Part shown: piece after piece, positions 21,273-29,332 of the stretch
Layout: every line of letters starts with the position of its first letter
Numbering within the stretch: position 1 is the stretch's first letter
Assembly: GCA_046262355.1 (NCBI GenBank)
Contig: JBHEMX010000086.1
Span: 1-43,154, forward strand
Length of the DNA: 43,154 bases
Source: DATADD01 sp046262355
GTDB lineage: Bacteria; Actinomycetota; CADDZG01; WHSQ01
Direction of reading: 5' to 3'
Program-made: the position numbers and the translations under genes
The notes under the pieces: model-generated
What the model was told of the DNA's origin: nothing
The model's database searches: none
What the model saw: only the letters and a program-made list of their open reading frames with translations

Positions 21273-22016
21273 ATGCTCGAGAGACGGGCCTTCCTGGAGG
21301 AGGCGCTCGCCGAGGGCGACGAGTGGCAATCGTGGCGCGCGCTCCGTCTCCTCGGCGACCAGCCGGGTCAGATGCCGTTCGTGCCCGCGCAGGACGAGGT
21401 CGGTGGCTTCGTCGGCCCTGGCGGCAGGACGTCTCCCGGAGCTACGGGTGAAGCGCTGTGCCACTTCGTGATCCTCGGCCTCGACGGCTCGGGCGCCGCG
21501 GCGATCGCCGCAGATTGGCTCGAGGAGGCGCGGACCCCCGCGGAGGCGTGGCTCGACGCCCCCGACGAGATCCCCGGCCGGCTCGACAGCCATGCGGGCG
21601 GGCGCGTGTGGGCGACCGCCTCGGCGGCCTGCGCACTGCTGGCGATCGGCCGTGATCCGGGGCACCGGGCGATCGACCTGCTGAGGGGAGAGGCCGACCT
21701 CGAAGGCCGCTTCACCGGCGGCGCCTACCCCACCTTCGCGGCCGCGGGAGCGTACTGGCTCACGGAGGGACCCAAGACCGAGATGGCCGAGTGGGCGCTG
21801 CGCTGGGCGCGCGAGGCGCCGGACGAGTGGTGGGGTCCCTGGGAATGGGCGACGGCGCTCACCTTCTGGGGGGCGGCGCGCATCCCGCTCGAGCATGCCT
21901 CGGTCGAGGCGTTCCTCGAGGCGCTCGGCGAGGCCGCACCCCCGCAGGGGTGGAGCGACGACCTCGAGCTGTCGCTGCGGACGCTGGAGCTCGTCGAGCA
22001 CTTCGGGAGCGGCTAG
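21273..22016 (+). CDS. Uncharacterised alpha/alpha-toroid-like protein, 247 aa
   Basis: The product is helical with repeated Trp/Gly-rich turns (GRVWATASAACALLAIGRDPGHRAIDLL, GGAYPTFAAAGAYWLTEG, WGPWEWATALTFWGAARIPL), a pattern reminiscent of fragments of prenyltransferase/terpene-cyclase toroids or squalene-hopene-type repeats. Catalytic motifs of those enzymes (DxDD or QW) are absent. It could be a HEAT-like scaffold. No signal peptide is visible. Function unknown. Confidence 0.65.
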   Translation: MLERRAFLEEALAEGDEWQSWRALRLLGDQPGQMPFVPAQDEVGGFVGPGGRTSPGATGEALCHFVILGLDGSGAAAIAADWLEEARTPAEAWLDAPDEIPGRLDSHAGGRVWATASAACALLAIGRDPGHRAIDLLRGEADLEGRFTGGAYPTFAAAGAYWLTEGPKTEMAEWALRWAREAPDEWWGPWEWATALTFWGAARIPLEHASVEAFLEALGEAAPPQGWSDDLELSLRTLELVEHFGSG

Positions 22017-22244
22017 CGGCGACGCATCGCGGCGCATCGCGCGTGAAGCGCAGCAATGAACTGGGCCGCTTCGATCTTGGTGTCTGACCGCAAGAACCTC
22101 GACCCAGCCCCGGGTCGCCCCGGCCGTCAGCTCCCGCCCCGCCCGGTTCTCCTTGCAACGGGGCACGCCAGGCCGCGATCACACCGCGCCGCTGCGACCA
22201 GGGGGGAGGTTCCGCCGGTGGGCGCAACCGGCTAAACTGCCTCG
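22017..22244. other. 228-bp intergenic region
   Basis: No credible gene is present. It contains GC-rich short repeats (GCGACGCATCGCGGCGCATCG) just after the upstream stop, and ends with TAAACT (22233-22238), a -10-like element six bases before the next ATG. Confidence 0.4.
22233..22238 (+). promoter_or_regulatory. -10 element of the glycosylase gene (leaderless)
   Basis: TAAACT lies six bases upstream of ATG 22245 and no Shine-Dalgarno sequence is present before the ATG, so initiation is probably leaderless. Confidence 0.4.
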
Positions 22245-23213
22245 ATGGTTACGTCGCTCGAGATCCCGCTTGTCGACCCCGGCGCCAACCCCATCGATCT
22301 GTGGCGCACGATCGTGTCGCACGGGGTCGCCTCGCTGCCACCGATGAGCGTCGACGAGGACGCCCGCACCTTGGAGATGACGCTTCCAGTCGCGCGCGCT
22401 CGGCCCCGCACGGTCCTCGTGGGTTCGGGGCGGCCCGGCTTCGGCGTGGTCGAGGTCAGAGGGCGCCCGCCCGGGCGCGCCGCCGCCGCCGATCTCTTGG
22501 CGACGATCCGCCACGTGTTGCGCCTCGACGAGGACCTCTCGGGCTTCTACGCCGCCGCCGCAGGCGATCCCGAGCTGGCGTGGGCCGTTGCAGGGGCGGG
22601 GCGGATGATCCAGAGCCCCACCGTCTTCGAAGACGTCGTCAAGACGGTCTGCACCACGAACTGCTCGTGGGCGCTGACGGAGAGGATGGTGGGTGCGCTG
22701 GTCGAGCACCTCGGCGAGCCCGCCGTGGGTGCCGCGCCCGGCGGCCCCGCCGGGCGGGCCTTCCCGACGCCCGCCGCGATGGCTTCCGCGGACGAGAGCT
22801 TCTATAGGGAGGTCGCCCGAGCCGGCTATCGAGGCCCCTACCTCATGGCGCTGGCGCGCTCGGTCGCGTCCGGCGACATCGACCTCGAGGTCCTCGGGCG
22901 CGCCCCGGCCGAGGAGCTATCGGACGAGGAGGTCGCCGAGCGTCTGATGGCGCTTCCCGGCGTGGGCCCGTACGCCGCGGCGCACACGATGATGATGCTC
23001 GGGCGCTACTCGCGCCTCATCCTCGACTCGTGGACCCGCCCCAAGTACGCCCGCCTCACGGGACGGCGCGCCGTGAAGGACGCGACGATCGTGCGGCGGT
23101 TCCGTCGCTACGGAGACTACGCGGGTCTCGCGTTCTGGCTCTTTCTGACCCGCGACTGGGTCGAGGAAACCGAGGCCCAGCAGGCGGAGGCCTTCTCGGA
23201 GGGCCCAGCCTGA
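22245..23213 (+). CDS. HhH-GPD superfamily DNA glycosylase-like protein, 322 aa
   Basis: The helix-hairpin-helix LMALPGVGPYAAAHTMMML and the following catalytic-Asp region SRLILDSWTRP fit the AlkA/OGG1 group, which remove damaged bases from DNA. The N-terminal beta-rich part (SLEIPLVDPGANPIDLWRTI and TLEMTLPVARARPRTVLV) corresponds to the AlkA/OGG1 N-terminal domain, and TVFEDVVKTVCTTNCSWALTERMV matches the segment before the HhH in AlkA-like proteins. No OGG1-type Lys is evident before the hairpin, so it is probably monofunctional. Full length for the family. Confidence 0.8.
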   Translation: MVTSLEIPLVDPGANPIDLWRTIVSHGVASLPPMSVDEDARTLEMTLPVARARPRTVLVGSGRPGFGVVEVRGRPPGRAAAADLLATIRHVLRLDEDLSGFYAAAAGDPELAWAVAGAGRMIQSPTVFEDVVKTVCTTNCSWALTERMVGALVEHLGEPAVGAAPGGPAGRAFPTPAAMASADESFYREVARAGYRGPYLMALARSVASGDIDLEVLGRAPAEELSDEEVAERLMALPGVGPYAAAHTMMMLGRYSRLILDSWTRPKYARLTGRRAVKDATIVRRFRRYGDYAGLAFWLFLTRDWVEETEAQQAEAFSEGPA

Positions 23214-23250
23214 CACCGAGTGGATGGCAGATCCCGCATACGGCAACCCC

Positions 23251-23586
23251 TCACCCACTCGACCTCGTGTGCGGGTGGAAGTGGAGGTCGAGTGCGACCC
23301 ACACGGTCTTGGAGAGGGGGTAGAAGATCACCGGCGCGACGACATTCGTGACGGCTCCGACGATCAGCAGCGCGACCCAGTCGACCTCGGGGAGACTCGC
23401 CGCGAGCACCCCGATGAACAGGATCGCGAAGATGGCCTCGGTCACGGCGGTGTTCACGATCATGGCGCTGACCCAGTAGCCGTCCTCGCGCTCATAGCGG
23501 TGGCCGCAATGAGGGCACTCGTGCATCATCCGGAACCACCCCGTGAAGGGCTTTCCGAGGCCGCAAACCGGACAGCGCCGGCGCAC
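23251..23586 (-). CDS. DUF983 membrane protein, 111 aa
   Basis: The N-terminal zinc ribbon RRCPVCGLGKPFTGWFRMMHECPHCGHRYEREDGYWV, followed by two transmembrane helices (NTAVTEAIFAILFIGVLAASL and VALLIVGAVTNVVAPVIFYPL), is the DUF983 signature. Function is unknown; homologues often lie near cytochrome oxidase genes, which is not the case here. The GTG start lacks an obvious ribosome site; protein-like sequence continues in frame upstream (GLGTLLLRAV) without a canonical start, so the true start may differ. Confidence 0.85.
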   Translation of the reverse strand: MRRRCPVCGLGKPFTGWFRMMHECPHCGHRYEREDGYWVSAMIVNTAVTEAIFAILFIGVLAASLPEVDWVALLIVGAVTNVVAPVIFYPLSKTVWVALDLHFHPHTRSSG

Positions 23587-23627
23587 GGCGCGCAGCAGCA
23601 GGGTGCCGAGACCGGCGCGCCCGGCCG

Positions 23628-24071
23628 CTACGACAGCCGTGCCTCCTCCACGTAGCCTGCCCTCTTGCCCCGCACCTGCTCTGCGAGCTCCTCGTCGGTG
23701 CGCAGAAGGGCCTCGAACGAGCTCTTCGGCAGGACCATGATCTCGGAGTCTTCGATCGCCTGGGCGCTCTTGGTGTGCATGGAGTTGCTCAGCAGAGAGA
23801 GCTCCCCGAAGTAGTCGCCGGGGCTTATCTGCGCGAGATCGTCTGCCTCGACGGAGCCGTCGGCGATGCGCACGCGCCCCCCGAGCAGTATGTAGAGGGC
23901 CTCAGACGACGAGCCCTGCTCGAAGACGGTGGCTCCCCCGGGCCAGAAGAGGTTGACCGAGGCGCCGACGACCTTGAGCAGGATGCCGTCGTCGAGCGCG
24001 GAGAAGTCGGGCACGCGCCTGAGCGCCCTGACGAGGCTGTGGTTGAGCGGACGCCTCGATCGTTTCGTCAC
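23628..24071 (-). CDS. Cyclic nucleotide-binding domain protein, 147 aa
   Basis: Residues about 17-125 form a CNB (Crp-like) barrel: VPDFSALDDGILLKVVGASV, GATVFEQGSSSEALYILLGGRVRI, and the phosphate-binding cassette SPGDYFGELSLLSNSMHTKSAQA. The usual cassette Arg is replaced (NSMHTKSA), so cAMP binding is uncertain. There is no DNA-binding domain, so it acts alone or through a partner. GTG start with TATCAT seven bases upstream suggests leaderless translation. It is divergent from the phosphoesterase gene. Confidence 0.8.
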   Translation of the reverse strand: MTKRSRRPLNHSLVRALRRVPDFSALDDGILLKVVGASVNLFWPGGATVFEQGSSSEALYILLGGRVRIADGSVEADDLAQISPGDYFGELSLLSNSMHTKSAQAIEDSEIMVLPKSSFEALLRTDEELAEQVRGKRAGYVEEARLS

Positions 24072-24078
24072 AGGGTCG

Positions 24079-24107
24079 ATGATACGGCGGGTCGACTCCC
24101 GTAAGCT
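24079..24107. promoter_or_regulatory. Divergent promoter region of CNB and phosphoesterase genes
   Basis: On the minus strand TATCAT (24079-24084) ends seven bases before the GTG at 24071. On the plus strand TAAGCT (24102-24107) lies 18 bases before ATG 24126, which has an AGGAGGGCCC ribosome site. The -10 regions are the only parts that can be placed. Confidence 0.4.
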
Positions 24108-24125
24108 CGAACCTCAGGAGGGCCC

Positions 24126-25004
24126 ATGATCACGACTATCCCGCTTCGCATAGCGCAGATCAGCGACATCCACTGCGGCGAGATCAGCTTCCAGCCTCCA
24201 TTGATGGAGTCCTTCATCGCGAGCGTCAACAGGATGCAACCCGACATGGTCATCGTGGCGGGGGACCTCACAGCGAACGGATACGACTGGGAGTTCCAAG
24301 AGGCCGCTAGATGGCTCGCACTCATCGAGCCTCCTCAGCTCGTGATCCCCGGCAACCACGACTCTCGCAACGTCGGCTACATCCATTTCGAACGCTATTT
24401 CGGCGAACGGTTCTCGCGCTATCGCCAGGCGTTCGACCGCGAGCGCGCCGAAAGGCTCAAGGCGACGGGATTCACGGTCGTGGGCGTGGACTCATCGCAG
24501 CCGGATCTCAACGACGGCCACGTCGGGCGCGAGCACTACAAGTGGATCTCAGAGCAGTTCGATGAGCCCGATGACTTCAAGGTCCTTGCCATCCATCACC
24601 ACCTCGTGTCGATCCCCGGCACGGGACGAGAGCGCAACATCATCACGGATGCAGGGGACCTGCTTGCGGAGCTCACGAAGCTAGATGTCGACGTGGCGGT
24701 CTCGGGACACAAGCACGTGCCGTTCTTCTGGTCGGTGAACGGCATGTTGATCTGCAACTCGAGCACTGCGACGACCCATCGCGTGCGTGGTCTCACGCCC
24801 CCGTCGTGGAACGAGATCCAGATCGATGCCTCGACGATCAAGGTCTATCTGCATCACGAGGACGGGCGTCGTGAGCTGTCCCTCATCTTCAGCCTGCGCA
24901 CGCGCGCGCTGACGCGCGACGACTTCTACCTCACCGAGGACTTCGCGGACTCGAACAAGGTGTTCCTTGCGTCGCTGCCCGCCGGAGGCGACTCCGGCAC
25001 GTAG
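24126..25004 (+). CDS. Calcineurin-like metallophosphoesterase, 292 aa
   Basis: All metal-binding motifs are present: AQISDIHCGE (D-x-H), VAGDLTANG (GD), IPGNHDSRN (GNHD), LAIHHHLVS (H) and VSGHKHVPFFW (GHxH). The layout matches class III phosphodiesterases of the cpdA/Rv0805 type that hydrolyse cyclic nucleotides or other phosphodiesters. The C-terminal 60 residues (REEL-like helices to the end) are extra. Its neighbour is a CNB protein transcribed divergently, so a cyclic-nucleotide link is attractive but unproven. The start is set by AGGAGGGCCC. Confidence 0.9.
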   Translation: MITTIPLRIAQISDIHCGEISFQPPLMESFIASVNRMQPDMVIVAGDLTANGYDWEFQEAARWLALIEPPQLVIPGNHDSRNVGYIHFERYFGERFSRYRQAFDRERAERLKATGFTVVGVDSSQPDLNDGHVGREHYKWISEQFDEPDDFKVLAIHHHLVSIPGTGRERNIITDAGDLLAELTKLDVDVAVSGHKHVPFFWSVNGMLICNSSTATTHRVRGLTPPSWNEIQIDASTIKVYLHHEDGRRELSLIFSLRTRALTRDDFYLTEDFADSNKVFLASLPAGGDSGT

Positions 25005-25051
25005 CGACGGGGCACCGGCTCCCGGCGGACCATTAGGACACATTAGGTCCC

Positions 25052-25570
25052 TCAGGCGCGCTCATCGACGATCGTTCCGAGCGTACCGCCGGCGAGCGCG
25101 ACCACCGCGGCCACGACTCCCAGGCCGCTTGCCGTCGCGACCACGAGCAGCCATGGGGACGTGTGGTCGACGGCCGTGCCGACGAGTTGCGCAACGAGCG
25201 CCACGGAGCACCCGGCGCCGACCACCACCGCGGTGTAGGCCGCCGCATCTCGCGGCGCACGTCGATCGATCGGCCCGCGTGGACGATCGACGAGCTCATA
25301 GAGCAACTCGGCAAGGAGCAACGATGCCGCTCCGGCGAGCGCGGCGAAGGGGTCGAGCGCATCGCTTGCGCCGAGCGCCAACGCCTGTGGCGCCAGCACG
25401 AGGACCGTCGTCAGGGCGACGAGGGAGCGCCTTCGCGCGATCACCGTTGCCGCCAGAGAGGCCCCAGCGAGCGCCGCAAGCGGCCTCAGCGCCGAGACGT
25501 CATCCGCAACCCGAAGCGGATAGCAGGCGAGCGCCGTCCCCAGCAGGAGCGTGGCAGCCGAGCGCCTCAC
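25052..25570 (-). CDS. Membrane protein, last gene of the MoxR operon, 172 aa
   Basis: GTG at 25570 overlaps the stop of the DUF58 gene (GTGA); the longer open frame upstream is shadow sequence of that gene. The product is mostly hydrophobic with about five helices (AATLLLGTALACYPL, SLVALTTVLVLAPQALAL, AAYTAVVVGAGCSVALVAQLV, LLVVATASGLGVVAAVVALAG). No family is recognised. As the fifth gene of the operon it may form a membrane complex with the DUF4129 protein. Confidence 0.65.
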   Translation of the reverse strand: MRRSAATLLLGTALACYPLRVADDVSALRPLAALAGASLAATVIARRRSLVALTTVLVLAPQALALGASDALDPFAALAGAASLLLAELLYELVDRPRGPIDRRAPRDAAAYTAVVVGAGCSVALVAQLVGTAVDHTSPWLLVVATASGLGVVAAVVALAGGTLGTIVDERA

Positions 25571-26832
25571 GCGTGTCTCGCCCGAGGCATGCGTTGCAGC
25601 GGTGGGAGCAGCGCTGCAACGCTCTCGAGGCCCGCTTCCCCCGACCAAGCCACGACGGGCACGCCGAGCTCGGTGAGCTCGAAGCGCTGGGCGGCTCTCA
25701 ACAGCTTCCACGCGCGATGGGCAACCTGGTCCTCGGCAGTCGGCCCCGGCGCCACGGCGTCCTCCGCCAGCGTGTCGACGACGATCAAGCTGTATCCGCG
25801 CCCGTGAAGGTCGACGATCGCCTCGAGCGCGCGCTCGTCCACGAGCGGCGAGAACGCGATGATCAAGGCCATCTGAGGGAGAGCGCGCGGCGGCAGGTAG
25901 CGCACGTCCTTGCGCGCGTAGCTGAGGGTTGCCTCGACGCCGATCAGGTAGTCCACGATCCGGTAGAGATGCGGCTGACCCGAGTTCGCCGTCAGCCACC
26001 CGAGCAGCCCCCCATACGCCACGAGTCCTACGCGATCCTTGCGCATGAGACTGTGGCGCGCCAGTGTGGCCGCACCCCTAATGGCGAGATCGAGGCTCGT
26101 GTTGTCGGCGGGGCCGGCGTCGGCGAAGGTGTCCAGGAACAGGATCACGTCCGCGTTGCGTTCAGGATGGAACTCGTTGACGTGGAGTTGCCCCCGCCGT
26201 GACGTCACGCGCCAGTTCACACGCCTCCTGCTGTCGCCGGATTCGAACGGCCTCACACCGCTGAACTCGATGCCGTCGCCCGACGCACGCGAGACGTAGT
26301 TGCCGCTGAAGACCTGGGTCTGAGGTGGCTCGATCTCCTTGCGCATACGCTCCGCGGCCGGATAGACCTTGACGAGCCGACGCAGGTCGACGACCTCCTC
26401 GTAGTCGAGGAGACGGCCGGGGGCGTGAAGGCGAAGGGCGACGAGGCCCAGGAGGTGGGCTCCCCAGCGCGTTGCGGTGAGCGTGAACGTCGGCCGCCGG
26501 GGCGCGTCCGGGCCGACGACCGTCGTCGTGGTGGCATCCTGCGCGGTGAAGCCCGCCGGCACGCCGAGGGCGACGTCCGCCTCCACCCGTACCGTCGACC
26601 TGATCTCGACCGCAACGTGCACCAGTTCCCTCTCGAGGCACCTGTCTGCATCGATCTCGACGTCCACCTCGATCTCCGGCGTCGACGCGAACGCCAGTCC
26701 CACGGCGAGGGCGGTGACGAAGGGTGCCACGAGGACGAGGAGCTCGACGCGTCCCAACAGCAGCGCGAGGAACAGCATCGAGGCGGTGACGGATAGATAG
26801 GTGATGAGTTTGGGAGAGGCCGTCGCCCTCAA
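25567..26832 (-). CDS. DUF58 protein (MoxR partner), 421 aa
   Basis: TTG at 26832 overlaps the MoxR stop (TTGA) and is the likely start. Two membrane helices lie at the N-terminus (about residues 12-50). The DUF58 core appears as FSGVRPFESGDSRRRVNWRVTSRRGQLHVNEF, with a metal-site-like ILFLDTFAD and the C-terminal VWA-like region. DUF58 proteins are encoded with MoxR ATPases in many bacteria and are thought to act in assembly or maturation of membrane or surface protein complexes. Function in this organism is not known. Confidence 0.85.
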   Translation of the reverse strand: MRATASPKLITYLSVTASMLFLALLLGRVELLVLVAPFVTALAVGLAFASTPEIEVDVEIDADRCLERELVHVAVEIRSTVRVEADVALGVPAGFTAQDATTTTVVGPDAPRRPTFTLTATRWGAHLLGLVALRLHAPGRLLDYEEVVDLRRLVKVYPAAERMRKEIEPPQTQVFSGNYVSRASGDGIEFSGVRPFESGDSRRRVNWRVTSRRGQLHVNEFHPERNADVILFLDTFADAGPADNTSLDLAIRGAATLARHSLMRKDRVGLVAYGGLLGWLTANSGQPHLYRIVDYLIGVEATLSYARKDVRYLPPRALPQMALIIAFSPLVDERALEAIVDLHGRGYSLIVVDTLAEDAVAPGPTAEDQVAHRAWKLLRAAQRFELTELGVPVVAWSGEAGLESVAALLPPLQRMPRARHA

Positions 26833-27806
26833 GTGATGCTCTCTTCCGTCTCCGCTCGCGGGGTCGGCACCTCGCCGAGCACGCGCGCGATCACGTCTCG
26901 GCCGGAGATGCGCTTGACCCACAGCTCCGGGCGCAGTGTGAGGCGGTGACCGAGCGCGGCGACGGCGACGCTCTTGATGTCATCCGGAGTGACGAAGTCG
27001 CGTCCCGAGAGCACCGCGCGCCCACGCGCGAGCTTGAGCACCGCAAGAGCGCCGCGCGGGCTTGCTCCGACGGCGACGTCGGCATCCTTTCTCGTACGAT
27101 CGACGATCTCGACGATGTAGCGGCCGGTGCTCTCGGAGACGTACACCTCTTCCAACGCGTCCTGCATGCGCATGAGAGCCTCGGCGTCGACCACCCGGCG
27201 AAGAACCGGTTCGTCCTTGCCCCGCGCCAGCCGGCGCTTGAGGATCTCCCATTCCTCGTCGCGCTCGGGATAGCCGACGCCGACGCGCAGCATGAAGCGA
27301 TCGAGCTGTGCCTCGGGAAGCGGATACGTTCCCTCGTACTCGATGGGATTCTGGGTGGCTATGACGACGAAGGGCTCTTCGAGAACGTGCGTCGTATCCT
27401 CGACCGTCACCTGGCCTTCTTGCATCGCCTCGAGCAGCGCCGCTTGGGTCTTCGGCGGCGCCCGGTTTATCTCGTCTCCCAGGAGCAGATTGGTGAACAG
27501 CGGCCCGGGACGGAACTCGAAGGCGGCCGCACGCTGGTCGTAGATGAGCGACCCGGTGATGTCGGCCGGAAGTAGGTCGGGCGTGAACTGGATGCGGTTG
27601 AAATTGATGCCGACCACGCTCGCGAAGCAGCGCGCGATGAGCGTCTTCGCCAGACCCGGGTAGTCCTCGAGCAGGATGTGGCCGCGCGCGAGCATGCCGA
27701 GAAGGACGAGCTCGAGCACATCGCGCTTTCCGACGATCGCCGTCGAGATCTCGTCGAGGATGGCATCTGCGGCGGCGCGCGTCTCGTGCAGGGAGGCTCC
27801 CGTCAT
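26829..27806 (-). CDS. MoxR-family AAA+ ATPase, 325 aa
   Basis: The MoxR-type P-loop PGLAKT (K54) follows LLEDY, Walker B is LLLGDEINRAPPKTQAALLEAM, and sensor-1 is FVVIATQNPIEYEGTYPLPEAQLDRF. The C-terminal lid domain has RDFVTPDDIKSVAVAALGHRL. MoxR ATPases act as chaperones for protein complex assembly, usually with the DUF58 and VWA proteins encoded beside them. Overlapping starts and stops on both sides show a single operon. Complete for the family. Confidence 0.95.
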   Translation of the reverse strand: MTGASLHETRAAADAILDEISTAIVGKRDVLELVLLGMLARGHILLEDYPGLAKTLIARCFASVVGINFNRIQFTPDLLPADITGSLIYDQRAAAFEFRPGPLFTNLLLGDEINRAPPKTQAALLEAMQEGQVTVEDTTHVLEEPFVVIATQNPIEYEGTYPLPEAQLDRFMLRVGVGYPERDEEWEILKRRLARGKDEPVLRRVVDAEALMRMQDALEEVYVSESTGRYIVEIVDRTRKDADVAVGASPRGALAVLKLARGRAVLSGRDFVTPDDIKSVAVAALGHRLTLRPELWVKRISGRDVIARVLGEVPTPRAETEESIT

Positions 27807-28306
27807 AGCCGCTCTATCTCACCCACCAGGTACGCGATGAGTTGGGTATCGATGGGACCGGGTGCGCCGGCGGTTCCTTTGTCGGCCACTATCCAGGCGA
27901 GCGACTCGGGGAGCGCGGCGCGCGCCGCGTCCGGTTGGCCGTGCAGGTCGACGCCCGTCGACACAAGCAGTTTGTAGGCGATCATCCGTCGCAGCACGGG
28001 CCGTAGCCCATGGGTGTAGTCGCGCTCGGAATACGACCCCCAGCCGAGCGTGCGTTCGAGAGCTTCGAGGTCCGGCGGGCGCGCCGCGTGGCGGCGCGCC
28101 GGCGCGCTCACGTCGTCGAAGAGGGACGGCGAGGCGGTTCGCGCCGCAGCGACGCGCGCAGCGAGACGGCGCGCCACCACGGCGAAGAGCAACACAGCGG
28201 TGACCGCAGCGATCGACGACCGCCATCCCGGAGCGGCGAGGGATGCCAGCAACGCCAGCGCCACCAAGGTCGCAGACGTTCGCACGACGCCCGAGATCCG
28301 AGTCAC
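27803..28306 (-). CDS. Membrane protein of the MoxR operon, 167 aa
   Basis: GTG start overlaps the upstream stop (GTGA) and the stop overlaps the MoxR ATG. Two hydrophobic helices occupy residues about 10-48, followed by a soluble helical part (LEALERTLGWGSYSERDYTHGLRPVLRRMIAYKLL). No named family is recognised, although proteins of this size and position are common in actinobacterial MoxR-DUF58 clusters. Confidence 0.7.
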   Translation of the reverse strand: MTRISGVVRTSATLVALALLASLAAPGWRSSIAAVTAVLLFAVVARRLAARVAAARTASPSLFDDVSAPARRHAARPPDLEALERTLGWGSYSERDYTHGLRPVLRRMIAYKLLVSTGVDLHGQPDAARAALPESLAWIVADKGTAGAPGPIDTQLIAYLVGEIERL

Positions 28307-29178
28307 ACCGGGGCGCCGATCTCGTCTCGGATGTCGCCCAGGGCTGCGACGGCGCTGCGTCGCATCGGTTCGTCGATCTCATGCGAGCTGAAGCGGGCCC
28401 TTTCGAAGAGCTCGGTGAGCCGCGTGATGCTCGACTCGGCGGCTCGGTGGGCGCGCAGCACGCGCGCCAGCAGCTCGATCGGAGTGTCCGACGGTCGCCG
28501 CGCGATGCCGGCGCGCGCAAGCAATGTCTCCATGCGCGCGTAGGCTGCGATCACGGCGGCGCGCGGATCTTCGATGGTCGAGAGGTCGTCCATGCCCGCG
28601 TCGATCTCGGTGAGAAGGAGCTCGTGGGGCTCCGGCCTCGCCTCGTCCTCTTCACGGCGCGCGGGCCAGAAGAGCCACGCGACCCCTCCTATCAAGCCGA
28701 CGAGGATCGCTCCCAGCAGAGCCGTGAGCGCGAGCCCGAGCTCACGCGAGCGAGCGGGTCCGTCGCCCGGCCGGGCCTCGGGAGCCCGCTCCCGATCGGC
28801 AGCAGCAGCGTCCTGCCCGCGCTCGTCGAAGAGGCCTCTCGTCTCCGCCAGCAGACCCGGCAAGAGGAGTGCGAGCACGACGATGAAGAGCTGCACCCAC
28901 AGGGGCGTTGCCTTTCTCGGCGCGGCTTCCCGGCGGGCGAACACCGCCGAGACGCGCAGCGCGCTCCAGGTGAGCACGAGGACGGCGCCGATCGCCACGA
29001 CGAGGTAGGCCGCCACGGCCGGCGTGTCGGGTAGGAGCACGGTGGCGCCGGCGCCCCGCCGCCCTACCGAAAAGCCTCGCGGCAGGGCGGCAGCCGCGAC
29101 GACGAGCAGGGCCACGACGACACCGACCTGCGAGAGACGTCGCGCGGCCGAAGGCCGCTCGGATCCTCGCCGTGCCAT
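28303..29178 (-). CDS. DUF4129-type membrane protein, first gene of the MoxR operon, 291 aa
   Basis: Three or four transmembrane helices are apparent (VGVVVALLVVAAAALP, AAYLVVAIGAVLVLTWSAL, WVQLFIVVLALLLPGLL, LGLALTALLGAILVGLIGGVAWLF). The C-terminal 100 residues match DUF4129: RAAVIAAYARMETLLARAGIARRPSDTPIELLARVL, then SSITRLTELFERARFSSHEI. DUF4129 proteins accompany MoxR and transglutaminase-like genes. A short Pro/Arg/Asp-rich linker lies between. Confidence 0.8.
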   Translation of the reverse strand: MARRGSERPSAARRLSQVGVVVALLVVAAAALPRGFSVGRRGAGATVLLPDTPAVAAYLVVAIGAVLVLTWSALRVSAVFARREAAPRKATPLWVQLFIVVLALLLPGLLAETRGLFDERGQDAAAADRERAPEARPGDGPARSRELGLALTALLGAILVGLIGGVAWLFWPARREEDEARPEPHELLLTEIDAGMDDLSTIEDPRAAVIAAYARMETLLARAGIARRPSDTPIELLARVLRAHRAAESSITRLTELFERARFSSHEIDEPMRRSAVAALGDIRDEIGAPV

Positions 29179-29332
29179 CTCTCAAGTCTGGCGCATGGAG
29201 CCGCCAAGCTCCACGTCTCGGCCGGCGCCCGCCTGTGGGGATCATGCGCTCGGTCGTTAGGATGATGTGTCGAAAGAGGGTACAGGCGGTTCCGAGGCCC
29301 ACAAGGGGGGAGATCTGGCCGCTTCGATCGGG

